Assembly (NCBI RefSeq): GCF_030848805.1
Contig: NC_092369.1
Span: 620,001-684,000, forward strand
Length of the DNA stretch: 64,000 bases
Source of the DNA: Temnothorax longispinosus
Lineage: Eukaryota; Arthropoda; Insecta; Hymenoptera; Formicidae
Reading direction: 5' to 3'
The notes under the pieces are model-generated. The model did not search any database, was not told the DNA's origin, and was given only the letters and a program-made list of their open reading frames with translations. Positions 61,240 to 64,000 of this stretch are shown here, one piece after another. A program made the translations under genes and the position numbers. The stretch's first letter is position 1. The number at the start of each line of letters is the position of its first letter.

Positions 61240-61931
61240 GTAAGTAAGAGGAATATTATGTATACCACGTTGCGGCGGAGCTCGGAATTCTGAATAAAAC
61301 TGAATAAGTTTGAAACGGATTATTATTACTAAGTATTTTGTTATCTTCGACAATTGCACTTGGTACAGATAGAGATATCTTCAATGGGGCGACTCGTAAA
61401 AGATGAAACTCCAAGTCTCGATTGTTCGAGAAAACCTACCCTTGAGTTTCACAACAGACTCTCTTTGGCGATCAAAATTATATTATACGTCAAATATCTT
61501 AGTAATGTGATATATCTCAATATATAAACATGTAATTTTGTAATTTAAAGTAAAAAAAAACATTAAATTGGAGATTATCATAGAAACGATTCTGCCGGAT
61601 TAATTCTCAACGCACTTCATAGAAATGACTTGTCTGAGGGAGATATCTCACTGGATGTGACATTAGTCGAGCTGACACATTTCGGCTAGACGTAGGCCGG
61701 GTTTATTCGAGGGTTTATTAGAATATGGATAGAATATGATGATATAAGAGAACTGTGAAGATAATCAAGAAAGCGACTTGACATTTAATGTAAAACGCTC
61801 GAGATTAACTGCAGAGCAATTCTATTCGCGACTCACAATCAGTATAACGATCTACTAATTTTATATTACGTTCGTAATATTGGTAACAGAGCCATGATCG
61901 TAGTTTGGCAGTATAGTATGTTCCCAATATA

Positions 61932-62394
61932 CAAGGTGTCCCACAACTCGCGACCATAATTTTAATGGCATATTCTTGAGCAAAAAATAAGTCGAAAATT
62001 CTAAGATGTTCTTGTTTTTAAAGTTGTCTGTGACATTTCATGAGTATTGACAGTTTGTTATATTTATTACTAATATTTTGACGTAGTCATAATTACTATC
62101 ATGTGCAATGTGCTTATTTTCTTTGTTATATGACTCATATCATAACTTCAACATTATACGTACATGTATATAATTACTTCAATCTCATAAAGGGTCAGCA
62201 AGGGCACAAAAACATCTTTATCGATGTGTCGAACTTTAGATTACCTGATTCGTCTACTGTAAATAGTGTAAATACTTCTCATTTAAAAAGTATTACAATC
62301 TTGACATTTTTATTTTAAAATTTTAGAATTTTTGTCTTATTTTTGCTCAGGAATATGTTGTTAAAATTACAGTCGCGAGTTGTGGAACACTCTG
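61932..62394. mobile_element. 463-bp DNA transposon with ACAAGGTGTCCC-type ends and TA duplication
   Basis: Left end CAAGGTGTCCCACAACTCGC and complemented right end CAGAGTGTTCCACAACTCGC, with TA at both borders (61930-61931 and 62395-62396). Pairing extends about 75 bases inward through TAATTTTAA and TGAGCAAAAA blocks. The AT-rich interior has no transposase frame. Confidence 0.75.
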
Positions 62395-62716
62395 TATATC
62401 TCACAAAAATAACTCCAATACAATATCTTTTAGATAAATAATGAAGATAATCGATGTAAATTCTTAATCGCGGGCGCGCTGCAACGGAAAAAACTCGCGA
62501 AAATGGTAAAAGCCACACATCGGCAATTCTCCTCTAATAGCGATTTATCAGCGAGCGTCGGTTTTGTGGTGCACATGTAGAGAATTAAAAAGATAATCCC
62601 GTCAGCTGCGAGTAAATCCGGCGGTGTAACTAAAAGCGTTACAAAAGCCGTTCGTGTGATGAAAAAAAAGTGTGGATATGTCGTGTACCGCCCCGGTTAC
62701 AGCAGAAAAACGATAA

Positions 62717-62718
62717 GC

Positions 62719-62768
<50 letters not shown>

Positions 62769-62780
62769 GGAGGGAGGGGA
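62717..62780. repeat. (GA)n microsatellite grading into GGGA
   Basis: GA run with AAG interruptions followed by GGAGGGAGGG. Confidence 0.95.
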
Positions 62781-63895
62781 GAAAAGAAGATGAGGAAAGA
62801 GAGACAGAAGAATTAAAGGATGGATGATAGAGAGTTCGTAGGGATAATATGGCAGGGACGTGAAGGGTGCAAGAGTTGGCGTTTATCGGTCGACGAACTG
62901 GGCCGACGCGTCCACGGTGTCAGCGTTATTCAAAATGCAATTTGCATCGGTGGCGCTTGCCTGCGGAAATCACAAATGCGCTCTGATTAGAGCAAGTTTT
63001 CCACCATTCGTTGCCGGAAGATAGAAACAAGCTGAGCGAAAGAGGGAAAAAGAGGGAGAGCGAGAGAGCGAGAGGAAGAGAGTTTTGAAACCGGCGCGAG
63101 AGATACGCCGGGGAAAGGAAGACGGGAGAAAAAAGAAATAACAGACAGATAGGGAGGGAAAAAGAAAAGGAAAAAGATTTTCCTCGGCTAATTGCATGAG
63201 ATACGCGATTGTTTCATGCATATTCAGCAGATCTTCGGGTGGGAATAGCTGATCGCCATTCCTTCGAGGGAGGCTCTTCCTGTTTCTTTCTCTCCCTTTT
63301 TCTCCGCCGGGTTTTCTCCTTTCGTCGCGAAAGAACGAAGTACGAATCTCAAGGAGTCCTCTCTCGATAAAGAAACCCGATCATTAAATACAATCGTCCT
63401 AAGCCGCGAAGTGCACCACTCGGCGGCAATTAAACGCAACAATCCCGTTCTACTTTTTTTCCACGGCTACCGTTGTTGTAACCGAGATACCATCCAATAT
63501 ACAATCAATCAATTATATATTGTGTATACATTTTCTTTTTATAATACGCGACAGCCTTATAGGACTGTGAACAAAGAATTTTGCGTAATCATAATTCGGT
63601 GGGCAAGATCTGGAATGGCAGTCGCGCTCCGCGATCGATAATCGCGATATTAACGCGATTGGTTCGTTCGCCGCGACTTTTTGTCCGTGTGTATGCGCGT
63701 AACTTGGACGCAAGCATGTACACCGGCGGCTAATTGATAAACACAGCCGTTCGAATAGCCGTGTTATAACGGCACACGTCGACACGGCCGCGGCGCTTTG
63801 TCGAAAATCAACGGCGATTCGACGGCTAATTAATACTGTTTTTGATATGCGCCCCACACCTGCTCGTCAATCAGAAAACCATCGATGTTGCGTCA

Positions 63896-63940
63896 CCTCC
63901 TCCTCCCCCCTCCCCCTCCCCCTCTGCTCCCTCCACCACC
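63896..63940 (-). other. C-rich block, quadruplex potential on the minus strand
   Basis: Runs CCCCCC, CCCCC, CCCCC and CCC with single-base or short spacers; the complement has four closely spaced G-runs. Confidence 0.7.
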
Positions 63941-64000
63941 TGGAAATCTCGCAATTCGCGGACCTCCCTCCTTGCCTGCCTGCCCCTGTCGAACGTGTCA

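Larger units (their letters stand above)
62397..64000. other. Right-end non-coding stretch with GA-rich and CpG-rich DNA
   Basis: GA-rich arrays (62717-62800 and 63040-63180) and a CpG-rich island (62850-63870). Open frames on both strands lack recognisable domains. A C-rich polypyrimidine block ends the window. Confidence 0.35.

Overview
The window looks like non-coding DNA from an insect nuclear genome, most likely a hymenopteran and plausibly an ant. The sequence shows AT-rich DNA with many CpG-rich islands, long CT/GA dinucleotide arrays, short palindromic transposons with TA target sites, a Helitron, and a short run of TTAGG-type telomere-like repeats. It has no operons, no ribosome binding sites, and no long open frame that reads like a conserved protein. 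The ant assignment is inference; no diagnostic gene is present.

No complete gene is recognisable. The supportable coding signals are short exon candidates: a possible first exon leaving the left edge on the minus strand (111-173); an open frame with a 57-bp GT-AG intron (11659-12074, +); two minus-strand exon-like segments (17562-17636 and 18618-18754); possible first exons with donors at 27659-27667 and 61187-61239 (+); a 114-residue ORF with a hydrophobic core (57663-58007, +); and a cysteine-rich possible terminal exon (59112-59334, +). Two further exon-like pieces (25877-26003 and 53891-54028) look untranslated. None could be assigned to a family by eye.

The window is dominated by mobile and repetitive DNA. 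From left to right: a palindromic element with a 5-bp duplication (263-678); two TA-flanked elements with related GGGGAGA termini (8048-8254 and 10376-11281); a 4.3-kb repeat complex (19341-23553); nested palindromes and direct repeats (23625-25515); a non-autonomous Helitron on the minus strand (28747-30632) with an internal 132-bp tandem array; a double palindrome (33176-33506); palindromic MITE-like elements at 39788, 41258, 53532, 58226, 59718 and 61932; a lone Helitron-type 3' end at 59678; and a tRNA-like Pol III unit (49778-49851).

The most unusual region is 19341-23553. It holds a near-perfect 0.4-kb inverted repeat that would fold into a long hairpin, then short tandem repeats, then a 2.5-kb unit bounded by 300-bp direct repeats. 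Inside that unit is a 90-bp minisatellite that reads as a 30-residue repeat, is arranged as alternating 180-bp dimers, and inverts on itself. A shared 15-base motif (GCGTGTACTTGGCGC) links the sub-blocks, which suggests one composite repeat family.

CpG-rich islands (about 8380-9650, 27140-27680, 32200-32900, 34980-35600, 43360-43660, 44440-45150, 46380-46740, 56680-57380, 60700-61240 and 62850-63870) are the likeliest places for promoters or untranslated first exons.
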